Shown: positions 55,592 through 64,000 of the stretch, piece after piece
Layout of the letters: each line of letters begins with the position of its first letter
Numbering within the stretch: position 1 is the stretch's first letter
Origin: Kordia sp. SMS9
GTDB taxonomy: Bacteria; Bacteroidota; Bacteroidia; Flavobacteriales; Flavobacteriaceae
Reading direction: 5' to 3'
DNA: 64,000 nt
Assembly (NCBI RefSeq): GCF_003352465.1
Contig: NZ_CP031153.1
Location: 5,233,501-5,297,500 of the forward strand
Notes under the pieces: generated by a model
Databases searched by the model: none
What the model was told of the DNA's origin: nothing
What the model saw: only the letters and a program-made list of their open reading frames with translations
Program-made: the position numbers and the translations under genes

Positions 55592-55680
55592 GAACCGCTA
55601 AAGTTTCAAATTTTCGCGAGATTGCAAATCTCGCTAGAGCGAAACAAGTCTAAGAGGTAAATTTGAAACTTTAGCGGTTC
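55592..55680. repeat. Palindromic intergenic element (89 bp)
   Basis: Perfect 22 bp inverted repeats (55592-55613 and 55659-55680, starting GAACCGCTAA) enclose a smaller hairpin (GCGAGATT / AATCTCGC). No coding capacity. It lies between the DUF2911 terminator and the stop of the amidohydrolase gene and could fold as a two-tier hairpin. Confidence 0.75.
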
Positions 55681-55697
55681 ATACGAGTCTGAGAAGC

Positions 55698-57323
55698 CTA
55701 TTTCACTTTTTTTCCTGCAACAAACGTTTGCAATACATTGGTATTAAAAATGTCATTTTCTGGAATTTCCATGATGTTTTTATCTAGCACAATAAAATCT
55801 GCAAATTTTCCTGTTTCAATGCTCCCTTTTTCGTTTTCTTCAAAATTGCTATACGCTGCCCAAATGGTCATACCTTTGAGTGTTTCTTCGCGAGATAAAG
55901 CGTTTTCCATTTGATAACCACCTTCAGGATAGTGCTTTGAGTCTTTTCGCGCCACAGCGGCATAAAACGTCTTGAACGGACTTACATATTCTACTGGAAA
56001 GTCAGTTCCTAAGGCAAGTTTCCCAGATAAGTTTAAGAGTCTTTTGTACGCATACGCGCCTTTTTCGCGTGTTTCTCCCAAACGATCGCCAGCCCAGTAC
56101 ATATCACTGGTTGCATGTGTTGGCTGTACCGATGGAAAGATATTATCGTTTTTGAAAATGTCAAAATCAGCTTCATCAATGACTTGTGCATGTTCTATTT
56201 TCCAACGACGATTGCGTTGTCCTTCCAATGCTTTTGCATAAGTTTTTAATACTTGATAATTGGCTGAATCGCCAATGGCATGTGTGTTCATTTGGTAGTT
56301 GGTTTTCGCAATACGCTCCGCTAATTTTGAAAGTTCTGCGGGACTCGTCACCATGGCACCAAAATGATTTTCTTGATCTGAATAAGATTCTTTTAATGCT
56401 GCTCCCCGCGAACCTAACGCGCCATCACCATATACTTTGAACGAAGATACATTCAAGTAATCTGTTTTGTACGGTTCTTTGTCAATATAATATTCCACAT
56501 TTTCCGGCGTATTGCTAATCATTGCGTACATGCGGATTTTGAGGGTTTCCGCTTTTTGTAAACTGTCAATAAGATTGATGACATCTTTACTTAAACCTGC
56601 ATCGTTTACCGTTGTTAAACCATACGAGAAACATTCCTTTTGTGCGTCTTTTAATGCTTGAATTTGCTGCGCGCGATTGGGTTGTGGAATAATTTTATCT
56701 ATTAAATCCATTGGATTGTCTACCAGAATTCCTGTGAGTTTTCCATCTTTGAGTTGTACTTCGCCGCCAGGAATTTTTGTTGCTGCTGTGATTCCTGCCA
56801 TGTCCAACGCTTTCTGATTCACCAAATATGCATGTCCATCCACACGTGTGAGTGCAATAGGCGTGTCAGGGAATAGTTTGTCTAAACGATCTTTCGTTGG
56901 AAATTCTTTAACTTCCCAATCGTTTTGATCCCAACCACGCCCTGTAATGAACGGCACATTTTTTTCTTTTTGAAATTCGAAAATACGTTGAATGACTTCT
57001 TCATAACTTTCGGTTCCTACTAAGTCTACGCTTTGTTTGTCGGTTCCTAATCGGTAAAAGTGACAATGCGCATCAATGAATCCTGGAAAAACAGTTTTTC
57101 CGTTAACATCAATCGTTTTTTCAGCTTCGTATTTTGTTAAGATATCGCTTGTAGTTCCTACTTCAACAAATTTTCCATCTTTTACGGCAAACGCTTCTGC
57201 ATCAGAAAAGTTTTTATCAACTGTGTAAACTTTCGCATTGATGACGATGGTATCAACTGTTTGTTTTTGTGAACAGGAAATAGCACAAATAATGAGTGTT
57301 AAGAGTAGAAGTTTTTTGGTCAT
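55698..57323 (-). CDS. Amidohydrolase family lipoprotein (YtcJ-like)
   Basis: A 541-residue metal-dependent hydrolase with a lipobox (LIICAISC, Cys17), so probably in the periplasm. Motifs of the amidohydrolase-3 group are GFIDAHCHFY near residue 80 (metal ligands), GRGWDQNDW, HAIGDSAN, KIEHAQVID and the late Asp in ALGTDFPVE. The family acts on amides or related bonds of varied small compounds; the substrate is unknown. Its 3' end adjoins a palindromic element. Confidence 0.88.
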   Translation of the reverse strand: MTKKLLLLTLIICAISCSQKQTVDTIVINAKVYTVDKNFSDAEAFAVKDGKFVEVGTTSDILTKYEAEKTIDVNGKTVFPGFIDAHCHFYRLGTDKQSVDLVGTESYEEVIQRIFEFQKEKNVPFITGRGWDQNDWEVKEFPTKDRLDKLFPDTPIALTRVDGHAYLVNQKALDMAGITAATKIPGGEVQLKDGKLTGILVDNPMDLIDKIIPQPNRAQQIQALKDAQKECFSYGLTTVNDAGLSKDVINLIDSLQKAETLKIRMYAMISNTPENVEYYIDKEPYKTDYLNVSSFKVYGDGALGSRGAALKESYSDQENHFGAMVTSPAELSKLAERIAKTNYQMNTHAIGDSANYQVLKTYAKALEGQRNRRWKIEHAQVIDEADFDIFKNDNIFPSVQPTHATSDMYWAGDRLGETREKGAYAYKRLLNLSGKLALGTDFPVEYVSPFKTFYAAVARKDSKHYPEGGYQMENALSREETLKGMTIWAAYSNFEENEKGSIETGKFADFIVLDKNIMEIPENDIFNTNVLQTFVAGKKVK

Positions 57324-57355
57324 TTGGTCTAATATTTTATCATGTAGTTTTCAAA

Positions 57356-57410
57356 GTACTTCTCGATACAATTTTCTTCATTTCATTGCGAAAATCACTC
57401 GAAGTGACGT
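57356..57410. repeat. Short palindromic repeat related to the core of the 51.5 kb element
   Basis: TACTTCTCGATACAATTTTC ... AATCACTCGAAGTGACG, an imperfect inverted repeat sharing CTTCTCGAT, GCGAAA and CACTCGAAGTGACGTTTGA with 51496-51541. It lies just upstream of the amidohydrolase gene. Confidence 0.65.
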
Positions 57411-57496
57411 TTGAGTCTATCATTTGAGTGATTAAAAATACAATTTTTTAAAATGGTTTTTCTTGTGGAAGAATTCATCTGAAGAAAATTCACAAA

Positions 57497-57525
57497 AAAA
57501 GCGTTTCAAGTGATGAAACGCTTTT
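57497..57525 (-). terminator. Rho-independent terminator of the TPR/TonB-receptor-like operon
   Basis: A perfect 12 bp stem AAAAGCGTTTCA / TGAAACGCTTTT, loop AGTGA, 24 bp past the stop of the leftward gene, with a T-run on the minus strand. Confidence 0.92.
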
Positions 57526-57548
57526 CTTTATTTTATAAGTTTTCTTGT

Positions 57549-59288
57549 TTAGAAATCAAATTTATAAGTGGCTCCTGCCATAATTTGGAATTGCTGTACT
57601 GGAAAGTTTACCCAACGCTGATAGTCTTGATTGGCAATATTGTTTGCTTTTGCAAAAACCGATAAACGATCGTTGAAACGATAACCAAGATGCGCATTTA
57701 CATCAATAAAACTATCTAATGTTACGGTAACTGGTGCTGTTTGTATTGCAAAACCTGTGATATCAAATTGATCTTTTCGTTCACCAATGAAGAAAATATT
57801 CGCGCCTGCAAACCAGTTTTCTGTGATTTGATAGTCTGCAAAGATAGACGCTTCAAGCTCTGGTAAGTTCCACGCTTCTTCTTGCTGATCGGTACTGTAA
57901 TTGAAATATTCCGCCTTAGCGCCAAATTTAAAGTTACTCGTAATATCCACATTGATTTCACCAAATACCGAAAGTGTTGTTACATCGTCGTAGAGAACCG
58001 TAAAGGAATTTCCATAGGAATATCCATTGTCTGGTTGTGGATTGAGCGTATTGGCTCTAAAAAGTGGTTTGCCCTTTTCTGAAATATAGGACGCTCTGGC
58101 GTTGTAACTTACGTTAGAAGTTAGCTTTCCTTTGATTCCTAAGTATCCGTTGTATTGTTGATCTGTTGGAGCAATTCCCAACGTTGGAGACATGAAAAAG
58201 TTTTCTTGCACGAAGTCGTAATATGAATTTTGTTGTAAGTCACCTTCTATTCCCGCGTATGCAATGATATCATCGCCACTGAGACGATATTGCGCTGTAA
58301 TTCTTGGATAGATAAAGATATCGTTTTCACTGTTTTCCAAATCCATTCCTACATAGATTCCTGCGCCAAAGTTGACCGTTAAATCGTCACGTAGAATGAC
58401 CAAACTTGGAGAGATTCCTGCTTTTAAGATGCTGTAATCAATACTTCCTGTGCCCGCATAATTATTTTTAAATGTTCCGCCAACATAGTCAATATCAACC
58501 ATCGCGTTGATGAGTTCGCCTGCGATTTCCACTTCAAATTCTGGTTGCAAGATCAATCGGTTTTCGCCTGAACTTGTAGCGTCAAACATTCTTCTACACA
58601 TGATGTTTCCGCCGTTAAAGAACGAATCTTCCATATTTACATCCGCTCCCAAGTAGACATTGTGATAGGTTTGTTGTTCATTAATACCGCCAATTTCCGC
58701 TGGAGTTAATCCTACGTCTGGCAAACCATACCAATTGTAAATTTGGTGCTGATACCCTGCTTTTGCTTTCCATGATAAGTCTCTACTGCGATTGATATAC
58801 GCCAAATCCAACTTCGTATCAAAGAAATTATTATCCAATACTACACCTTCAATATCTCCTTGCGACGAGTGATGGCGTAAAGAAATATCAAAAGTTTCAT
58901 CTCTACTAATTGCCCTGCTTGTGTAAAAATCAAGTGCTGCCGTGTTGTAGTTTCCTAAACCGAGCGACACATACGTATTGTAGAGTTTTTCAGGTTTTGC
59001 TTTCTTTAAATTGGCTGCGCGTCCTTTGGCTGGCGTAAACGTAGACGCTACCGGAAAGGAAAAGATAGCATATTTTATTTCTTTCTTTTTTGCCGTTTCT
59101 TTATCATTCAACGAAGGTGTTTGTTTTATTTTGAACGCATCTGAAACTGACGGCGTATACGGTTTTACCACATTTACCACTTCCGTTCCGATGTTTTCTT
59201 TATCCTTGTCTTTGTCTTGCGCAGTTGCCAAATTTGCTATTAAAAATACCGCCAGAATACAAGTTGATTTTATGATATGATTTCGCAT
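57549..59288 (-). CDS. TonB-dependent-receptor-like outer membrane protein
   Basis: The start at 59288 (MRNHIIKSTCILAVFLIANL) places the signal peptide at the N-terminus and gives 579 residues; an in-frame ATG at 59354 overlaps the TPR gene and adds 22 polar residues. The mature part begins with a Lys/Glu-rich linker and VVKPYTPSVSDAFKIKQTPS, then alternating strands of a large barrel, ending FNDRLSVFAKANNIANQDYQ and AGATYKFDF, the typical last strands of TonB-dependent receptors. No full plug domain is evident, so it may be a receptor-like barrel. The gene upstream encodes a TPR protein and is tightly linked. Confidence 0.75.
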   Translation of the reverse strand: MRNHIIKSTCILAVFLIANLATAQDKDKDKENIGTEVVNVVKPYTPSVSDAFKIKQTPSLNDKETAKKKEIKYAIFSFPVASTFTPAKGRAANLKKAKPEKLYNTYVSLGLGNYNTAALDFYTSRAISRDETFDISLRHHSSQGDIEGVVLDNNFFDTKLDLAYINRSRDLSWKAKAGYQHQIYNWYGLPDVGLTPAEIGGINEQQTYHNVYLGADVNMEDSFFNGGNIMCRRMFDATSSGENRLILQPEFEVEIAGELINAMVDIDYVGGTFKNNYAGTGSIDYSILKAGISPSLVILRDDLTVNFGAGIYVGMDLENSENDIFIYPRITAQYRLSGDDIIAYAGIEGDLQQNSYYDFVQENFFMSPTLGIAPTDQQYNGYLGIKGKLTSNVSYNARASYISEKGKPLFRANTLNPQPDNGYSYGNSFTVLYDDVTTLSVFGEINVDITSNFKFGAKAEYFNYSTDQQEEAWNLPELEASIFADYQITENWFAGANIFFIGERKDQFDITGFAIQTAPVTVTLDSFIDVNAHLGYRFNDRLSVFAKANNIANQDYQRWVNFPVQQFQIMAGATYKFDF

Positions 59289-59337
59289 GTTGTGCTTGCT
59301 TTGTAAGTTTGTGTTTGATTTCAATATCGCGCTGCTT

Positions 59338-62300
59338 TTAGTTTCCATCTTCATCTTCTACGGGTGTCACTGACGAATTTCGCTTGGCTTCTGCCTTTTT
59401 AATTTTCGCCAATTCTGCTTCTGCTTTCGCGACTTCTTCTGGATATTTCTGGAAGTTTTTAATAACACTTTCCAAAATGTAGGTTGCTTGGAAAGAATCT
59501 TCTAACGCATACGAGTTTTTCGCCATCAAAATCAATCCCTTCGCGCCAAATTGTTTGTAACTCGAATAGTTTTTTACCAGTTTTTGAATGACCGCGTTGG
59601 AACCTTCATAATCTTTTTCTTTGTTTTTGAAATACGCTTCATAATACAAGGCTTCTGCGGCTAGTTTCCCTTTGGCAATTTTTTGTACTTCCGCATACGC
59701 TGCTTTTGCTTTGTCTTCGTCGTTTGTGGCAATGGCAGAGCGTGCAATGAACACATGTGCGTCACTTTTGATACGATCGTCAATTTTATCATTTGCCAAT
59801 ACTTTTGCTGCATAGGCAAAGGTTTCTGAATAGTTATCTTGCTCGTAGTTGATTTTCATTAAGTTCGATTGCGCATACGTCACATTCTGCGGGAAATCAG
59901 CACTTTCTTCCAAGCGTTTTAATACTGGAACGGCTTTCGTATAGTTGTCCGTTTCTAGCAATACTTGCGCCAATCGTGCCAAGGCTTGCTCCGTGTATTC
60001 GTTGCGTTCGCTTTGCAATACGTATTCGTAATGTGGAATGGTTTTTTGAGTTTCGCCTTTGCTGAAATAGGATTGCGCCAAGTAAAAGTTTGCTTTGACA
60101 GCGTTTAATCCGTTTGGAAACTGCTGTACGTATTTTTCAAATCCTTCAATGGCTTTGTCTGTGTTGTTTTGGATGAATTGCTTTTCCGCAGATTCATACG
60201 TCGCTTTGTCCAATTCGGCATCGGTTACGTCAACAAAATCGAGATTTTTTACCCAATTCGCATACACTTCTACTTGTCCTAATTCGATATAGATTAATTT
60301 CGCCGTCGCCACTGCTTGAATTGCTTCTTCCGTGTTTGGAAATTTTGCAACCACAGATCGGAATTTTGTCAATGCCACTTGGTTTTTTCCCGTGTTGTAG
60401 TTGATCAATCCTTGTTTTAACATCGTTTTTGGCACATACGAACTTTTTGGATACGCTTCCACCATTTTTGCATACATATTCAGTCCTTCCGTGGTTTTGT
60501 CCGAATTGATATACGTGTTTCCTAATTCATACATTGCATCATCTCGCAACGACGATTTTTTGTATTTCTTGATGAATGTGTCCAACGCACTAATTTTCGT
60601 ATCTGTTTTTCCTGTAAAGCCATAACTGATTGCTTTTTGGAAATACGCATAGTCTTCGTCAATTCCTTTCATCGCAATGGCTTTGTCGTAGGCTTTGATG
60701 GCGTTTGTATAATCACTCGTTACGAAATAGCTATCTCCTAAACGCAAATAACTGTCATTGACGCGCGCTGTGTCGTCCGCATTGTTCGCAATGAAATTTT
60801 CAAAACTCGAAATAGCACTTGTGTATTCTTTTTGTTTGAAGTACGTGTACGCCAAGTTGTAATTGATGGTTTTTGCTTCTTCCGTATCCGTAATATTTGC
60901 GTTGGCAAACGATTTGAAACCTTCTAAAGCGATATCATAATTGTCTAATAAATAGTTTGTTTCCGCTTTCCAGAAAGTAGCTCTCGCGGTATATTCAGCA
61001 GATTCGTTTTCTTTGAGCGATTTGTCAAAAAATGTCAATGCGTCTTGATAATTGCTGTCGTTGAATAATTCAATAGCTCTGTAAAACGCTACTTTTTGAT
61101 AGGTCGTTTTGTCACTGTATTTTTTGCTGGATTCCAACAGATTTAACGCCGCTTCATAATCTTTCGACGTAATGTATGAACTCACTAAAAGCTCTTCCAA
61201 TTCTGCTTGGTGTTCGGTGTCAGGATATTTTTTTAGGTAACTTGTCAATACCGAAGGAACACTTTCGTAAGGATTCCCAATTTCATAACTCAATCGTGCA
61301 TAATTTAGTCCGGCATCTTCTTGGATTTTCTTTTCAAAATCCATTTGTGACGCGTTACGAAACGCGTTCAACGCTTGTTGTTTCTTGTCTGTATTCAAGT
61401 AACATTCACCCAAATGGTAATATGCGTTTTGTGCTACAAAGTTGTTTCCATCTACAATTTTATTGAATTGTTTGATAGCGTTTTCGTACTCTTTTTGTTT
61501 GTAGTACGCGTAGCCTAATTGGTAGAAATCTGTGTTGTTCCAGCGTCCTTTTTTACCTTTATATGCTTTTAGATACGGAATTGCTTCTTCGTATTCTTTT
61601 AGATTGAAATGACTTTCCCCGATGATTTTATTAAGTTCTGAAATTTCTTTGCGATCGGCATTTGGCAATTCTTTCTTAGACAAGTCGATTGCCTTTTGAA
61701 AGTTCCCCAATTTAAAGTTCATGTCAGCTTTAAAGTACGACAGCTTTTCGTTGTATTCTTCATCTTGTGAAACACCATCGAAATATTCACTTGCTTCTTT
61801 GTAGTTATCTTCTTGGTACGCAATATAACCTGTGTAGTATTTTGCTTGTGAACCGTATTTTGGAGAATCTAATAGTTTTTGAAAGTATTCTTTGGATTTC
61901 CCGTACTTTTTAGAGGTAAAATACGCGTATCCTTTTTTAAAGTTGTATTCTTCTCGTTGCGCGTTGGTCAAGCCTTTATCGCCTGATTTGTCGTACCATT
62001 TTAAGGCTCGCGCGTATCTTCCATTCTCAAAATAATAATCGGCAACATCAATGTAGGCGGAATTTCTTTTGGTACTTGTCGGATAACTTTTTACAAAATC
62101 TTCCATCATCGTATCTGCGCCAAGTTGGTTCAAGCGCACTGCACAATTAGCAATATAGTAGACGCAATTGGCTTCCGTTTCGTAATCGGAAGTACCGCGT
62201 TTCACCTTGTCAAAAAGTGTTTGCGAAGCTTGATACTGTTTGCTATTATACAGATGTAAGGCTTCGTTATAGTCTTTTAAATCGTGTGTGTACACTTTGG

Positions 62301-62373
62301 TTTTTTGTGCGTATGAGAGTTGAAAACATACAAGCACCAAGCATAGAATGAATTGAAGATTTTTTTTGCTCAT
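59338..62373 (-). CDS. Tetratricopeptide repeat protein, 1011 residues
   Basis: It has a signal peptide (MSKKNLQFILCLVLVCFQLSYA) followed by many TPR units of 34-36 residues up to about residue 970, for example AYYHLGECYLNTDKKQQALN and SYLRLGDSYFVTSDYTNAIK, and an acidic tail. It should sit in the periplasm or on the outer membrane and serve as a protein-binding scaffold. The receptor-like gene follows on the same strand, an arrangement seen in other flavobacteria, so the two probably work together. Confidence 0.9.
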   Translation of the reverse strand: MSKKNLQFILCLVLVCFQLSYAQKTKVYTHDLKDYNEALHLYNSKQYQASQTLFDKVKRGTSDYETEANCVYYIANCAVRLNQLGADTMMEDFVKSYPTSTKRNSAYIDVADYYFENGRYARALKWYDKSGDKGLTNAQREEYNFKKGYAYFTSKKYGKSKEYFQKLLDSPKYGSQAKYYTGYIAYQEDNYKEASEYFDGVSQDEEYNEKLSYFKADMNFKLGNFQKAIDLSKKELPNADRKEISELNKIIGESHFNLKEYEEAIPYLKAYKGKKGRWNNTDFYQLGYAYYKQKEYENAIKQFNKIVDGNNFVAQNAYYHLGECYLNTDKKQQALNAFRNASQMDFEKKIQEDAGLNYARLSYEIGNPYESVPSVLTSYLKKYPDTEHQAELEELLVSSYITSKDYEAALNLLESSKKYSDKTTYQKVAFYRAIELFNDSNYQDALTFFDKSLKENESAEYTARATFWKAETNYLLDNYDIALEGFKSFANANITDTEEAKTINYNLAYTYFKQKEYTSAISSFENFIANNADDTARVNDSYLRLGDSYFVTSDYTNAIKAYDKAIAMKGIDEDYAYFQKAISYGFTGKTDTKISALDTFIKKYKKSSLRDDAMYELGNTYINSDKTTEGLNMYAKMVEAYPKSSYVPKTMLKQGLINYNTGKNQVALTKFRSVVAKFPNTEEAIQAVATAKLIYIELGQVEVYANWVKNLDFVDVTDAELDKATYESAEKQFIQNNTDKAIEGFEKYVQQFPNGLNAVKANFYLAQSYFSKGETQKTIPHYEYVLQSERNEYTEQALARLAQVLLETDNYTKAVPVLKRLEESADFPQNVTYAQSNLMKINYEQDNYSETFAYAAKVLANDKIDDRIKSDAHVFIARSAIATNDEDKAKAAYAEVQKIAKGKLAAEALYYEAYFKNKEKDYEGSNAVIQKLVKNYSSYKQFGAKGLILMAKNSYALEDSFQATYILESVIKNFQKYPEEVAKAEAELAKIKKAEAKRNSSVTPVEDEDGN

Positions 62374-62428
62374 GAATCTTGTGGTTTTATGAGATTTGCA
62401 ATGCTTTGCGTCGAATTTCTATTCCTTA

Positions 62429-62461
62429 CAAACATAATGTAAATAAATAGGTTTCGCCAAA
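62429..62461 (-). promoter_or_regulatory. Candidate promoter of the TPR operon
   Basis: On the minus strand TTTG (62458-62461), a 21 bp spacer, then TATGTTTG (62429-62436), matching TTTG / TAnnTTTG. It lies 56 bp upstream of the start codon. Confidence 0.6.
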
Positions 62462-62655
62462 TTTGAAAGGTTCAAAAATTCTTTTATTTAGTAAAGTAAC
62501 GTTGCTTTTTTGGTATAAGTATATCATTTGTGTTTAAATAGTAATTTCTACCGCGTATTTAGCAGTTTCTTAACAATTTCATGCAAAATTTTTAAAGCAT
62601 TATAAATAGATCTTTTTTTATTTACAACAATTCACGGAATTATCGGACAGCCTGT

Positions 62656-62686
62656 TTTAACGCGACCTAATTATCTATTACCTTTA
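62656..62686 (+). promoter_or_regulatory. Candidate promoter of the first lanthipeptide-type gene
   Basis: TTTA (62656-62659), a 19 bp spacer, then TACCTTTA (62679-62686), each one base off the TTTG / TAnnTTTG consensus. It lies 27 bp upstream of the ATG. Confidence 0.5.
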
Positions 62687-62713
62687 TTTTATGAATCTTA
62701 AAATCTAACTATT

Positions 62714-62986
62714 ATGAAAAAACGCAATTTTAAAACCTTACAATTAAACAAAAATTCTATTTCCTTTCTAAACGCAAACGCTCTTAATGGTGGAGCTGTA
62801 AGAGGCTCAACGCTTCCTTCAAGCATTGATCAACCATGTCCAATATCTCAACATGATTTTTTTTGTGATTCTACGGGTCCTTTTCCTTCCGATGTAAACA
62901 CTATGTGTATAGAAGTTTGCGCAGGTAATACACTAGATGATGGTTGTGGCTCTATAGGTGCTTGTCCAGATTCATATTGGTGCTAA
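62714..62986 (+). CDS. Class I lanthipeptide-type precursor, 7 Cys
   Basis: A 90-residue precursor. The leader MKKRNFKTLQLNKNSISFLN then ANALNGG matches the Bacteroidota class I lanthipeptide leader (K-rich start, LxLNKxxISxLN, GG). The core of about 64 residues has seven cysteines (in QPCPI, FFCDS, TMCIEVCAG, DGCGS, GACPD and a C-terminal YWC) plus many Ser and Thr that could be dehydrated. No LanB/LanC or transporter gene lies in the window, so modification depends on enzymes elsewhere. It is followed by a second precursor with the same leader type. Confidence 0.85.
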   Translation: MKKRNFKTLQLNKNSISFLNANALNGGAVRGSTLPSSIDQPCPISQHDFFCDSTGPFPSDVNTMCIEVCAGNTLDDGCGSIGACPDSYWC

Positions 62987-63138
62987 ATGAATTTTAGTAT
63001 AAAAAATTGAAAAGTTCTGATTTTCAAGTGCATTTTATTAAATTATTCGTAATTATCACTCATAAGAAATGTGAAATTCATGTATTGTAAGATGGGTTTT
63101 GTATATTGATAAGAACTTTAATTAAAACTTAATAAATC

Positions 63139-63306
63139 ATGAAGAAAAAAGGAATTAAACATTTAAAATTTAACAAAACTACGATTTCAACCATTAACAA
63201 AATTAAAGGTGGAACTGATTCCAAACCGTTATCAATTTGTCATTGTAAATCGTATGGACATTGTCCTCCAAAAGAGGCACCAGCGGATAACAGTCCAGTA
63301 AATTAA
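63139..63306 (+). CDS. Second class I lanthipeptide-type precursor, 3 Cys
   Basis: A 55-residue precursor. The leader MKKKGIKHLKFNKTTISTIN then KIKGG is clearly related to that of the upstream gene (LKFNKTTISTIN against LQLNKNSISFLN). The core TDSKPLSICHCKSYGHCPPK continues into EAPADNSPVN; it has three cysteines and a proline-rich tail, and is unlike the first core. A strong terminator lies 12 bp after the stop. Confidence 0.82.
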   Translation: MKKKGIKHLKFNKTTISTINKIKGGTDSKPLSICHCKSYGHCPPKEAPADNSPVN

Positions 63307-63317
63307 TAATAATGTAC

Positions 63318-63341
63318 AGCGAACTTCGGTTCGCTTTTTTT
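63318..63341 (+). terminator. Rho-independent terminator of the lanthipeptide-type genes
   Basis: A perfect stem AGCGAAC / GTTCGCT with a TTCG tetraloop and a run of seven T. Confidence 0.95.
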
Positions 63342-63431
63342 ATGTCAAAACCGCTTTTATCACAATAAGTTTTCTGTATTGCGGTTTAATTGTTTACTTT
63401 GTGTAACCGATTTTAAAATCCCTTAGTATTC

Positions 63432-64000
63432 ATGGAACAAATTCTCAGTCTTAGAAACGTTTCTATTTTTCAACGCGAAAATTTAATCCTTTCCGATGTC
63501 AATCTCACGATTCATAAAGGTGATTTTGTGTATTTGATTGGAAAAACAGGATCTGGAAAGAGTAGTTTCATGAAAACCTTGTATGGTGATTTGCCGTTGA
63601 CAGAAGGTGAAGGAACTGTGGTCGATTTCAATCTAAACACTTTAAAAGAGAAAGATATTCCGTTTTTACGTAGAAAATTAGGCATTGTTTTTCAAGATTT
63701 TCAATTACTCCAAGATCGCACAGTTGCCGATAATTTATTGTTTGTACTGAAAGCCACTGGCTGGAAAGATAAAGACAAAATGCAAACAAAGATTGATGAG
63801 GTGTTGGATAAAGTTGGTATGAAAACGAAAAACTTCAAATTTCCGCATCAACTCTCTGGTGGAGAACAACAACGCATTGCTATTGCGCGTGCACTTTTGA
63901 ACGATCCAGAATTGATCATTGCCGATGAACCTACTGGAAATCTCGATCCGCAAACCAGTGTGGAAGTCATGCAAGTATTACAAGAAATTAATCAAAACGG
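63432..64000 (+). CDS. ftsE: Cell division ATP-binding protein FtsE, cut by window end
   Basis: The first 189 residues of the ATPase that with FtsX activates septal wall hydrolases. It has Walker A GKTGSGKSS near residue 39, the Q-loop VFQDFQLLQDRTV, the ABC signature LSGGEQQRIAIARA, and Walker B LIIADEPTGNLDP. The full family length is about 220-230 residues, so roughly 40 residues are missing at the right edge. Confidence 0.93.
   Translation, partial: MEQILSLRNVSIFQRENLILSDVNLTIHKGDFVYLIGKTGSGKSSFMKTLYGDLPLTEGEGTVVDFNLNTLKEKDIPFLRRKLGIVFQDFQLLQDRTVADNLLFVLKATGWKDKDKMQTKIDEVLDKVGMKTKNFKFPHQLSGGEQQRIAIARALLNDPELIIADEPTGNLDPQTSVEVMQVLQEINQN

Larger units (their letters stand above)
62374..62713. 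other. Non-coding divergent region between TPR operon and lanthipeptide genes
   Basis: About 340 bp, no gene. It contains good promoter candidates for both sides: 62429-62461 for the leftward operon and 62656-62686 for the peptide gene. Confidence 0.6.

Noticed and set aside
59289..59354. Upstream start of the TonB-receptor-like gene overlapping the TPR gene
   Set aside because: It would place 22 polar residues before the signal peptide; ATG at 59288 gives a normal signal.

Overview
The window is AT-rich chromosomal DNA from a member of the Bacteroidota, almost certainly family Flavobacteriaceae. A Kordia-like genus is my guess, from the giant type-IX-secreted proteins and lanthipeptide-type precursors, but I could not test it. 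The evidence is type IX secretion (T9SS) C-terminal domains of type A and type B, SecD and SecF fused as one protein, a Rho with a long Asn/Gln/Lys-rich insert, promoters of the TTTG / TAnnTTTG kind, a GG-leader peptide gene and two class I lanthipeptide-type precursors, and families named in this phylum (DUF4293, DUF2911, DUF6588, BT_3928).

Layout. 1-9.9 kb: a cut-off secreted protein, an oligopeptide-type ABC permease with a DoxX-like membrane protein, folP and cdaA separated by an insert carrying a tiny Cys-rich GG-leader peptide gene, truA with an ABC exporter, a phosphoesterase, a GH18-like protein and a DUF4293 protein. 10-16.8 kb: rho, then a leftward block of proS, two identical tRNA-Glu genes and rpsT, then a Trp/Gly-rich lipoprotein and a FadL-like porin. 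17.2-32.1 kb: two giant T9SS type B proteins (2212 and 2547 residues) built from about 16 and 18 copies of a repeat of about 85 residues. Their last 1545 or so residues are a recent, nearly identical duplication, while their N-termini are unrelated.

32.4-36.8 kb: folE, cysS, yidD (short and without a standard start codon), lgt, a DUF192 lipoprotein and a small membrane protein. 37-42.7 kb: secDF and, upstream on the same strand, two small secreted proteins that resemble pieces of the SecD periplasmic domain, plus a DUF4412 protein. 42.8-55.5 kb: mdh, a DUF6588 protein, two T9SS type A proteins flanking gyrB, an outer-membrane barrel, a dipeptide epimerase, asnB, an unrecognised 337-residue protein and a DUF2911 protein. 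55.7-62.4 kb: an amidohydrolase lipoprotein and a TonB-receptor-like/TPR protein pair. 62.7 kb to the end: two lanthipeptide-type precursors and the start of ftsE.

Most genes are housekeeping. The accessory content is three small peptide precursors with no maturation enzyme in view, the duplicated giant adhesin-like genes, the SecD-domain-like lipoprotein pair, and three different intergenic palindromic elements (16.9, 51.5 and 55.6 kb) that look like non-coding mobile repeats. No transposase, phage gene, CRISPR array or rRNA was seen.
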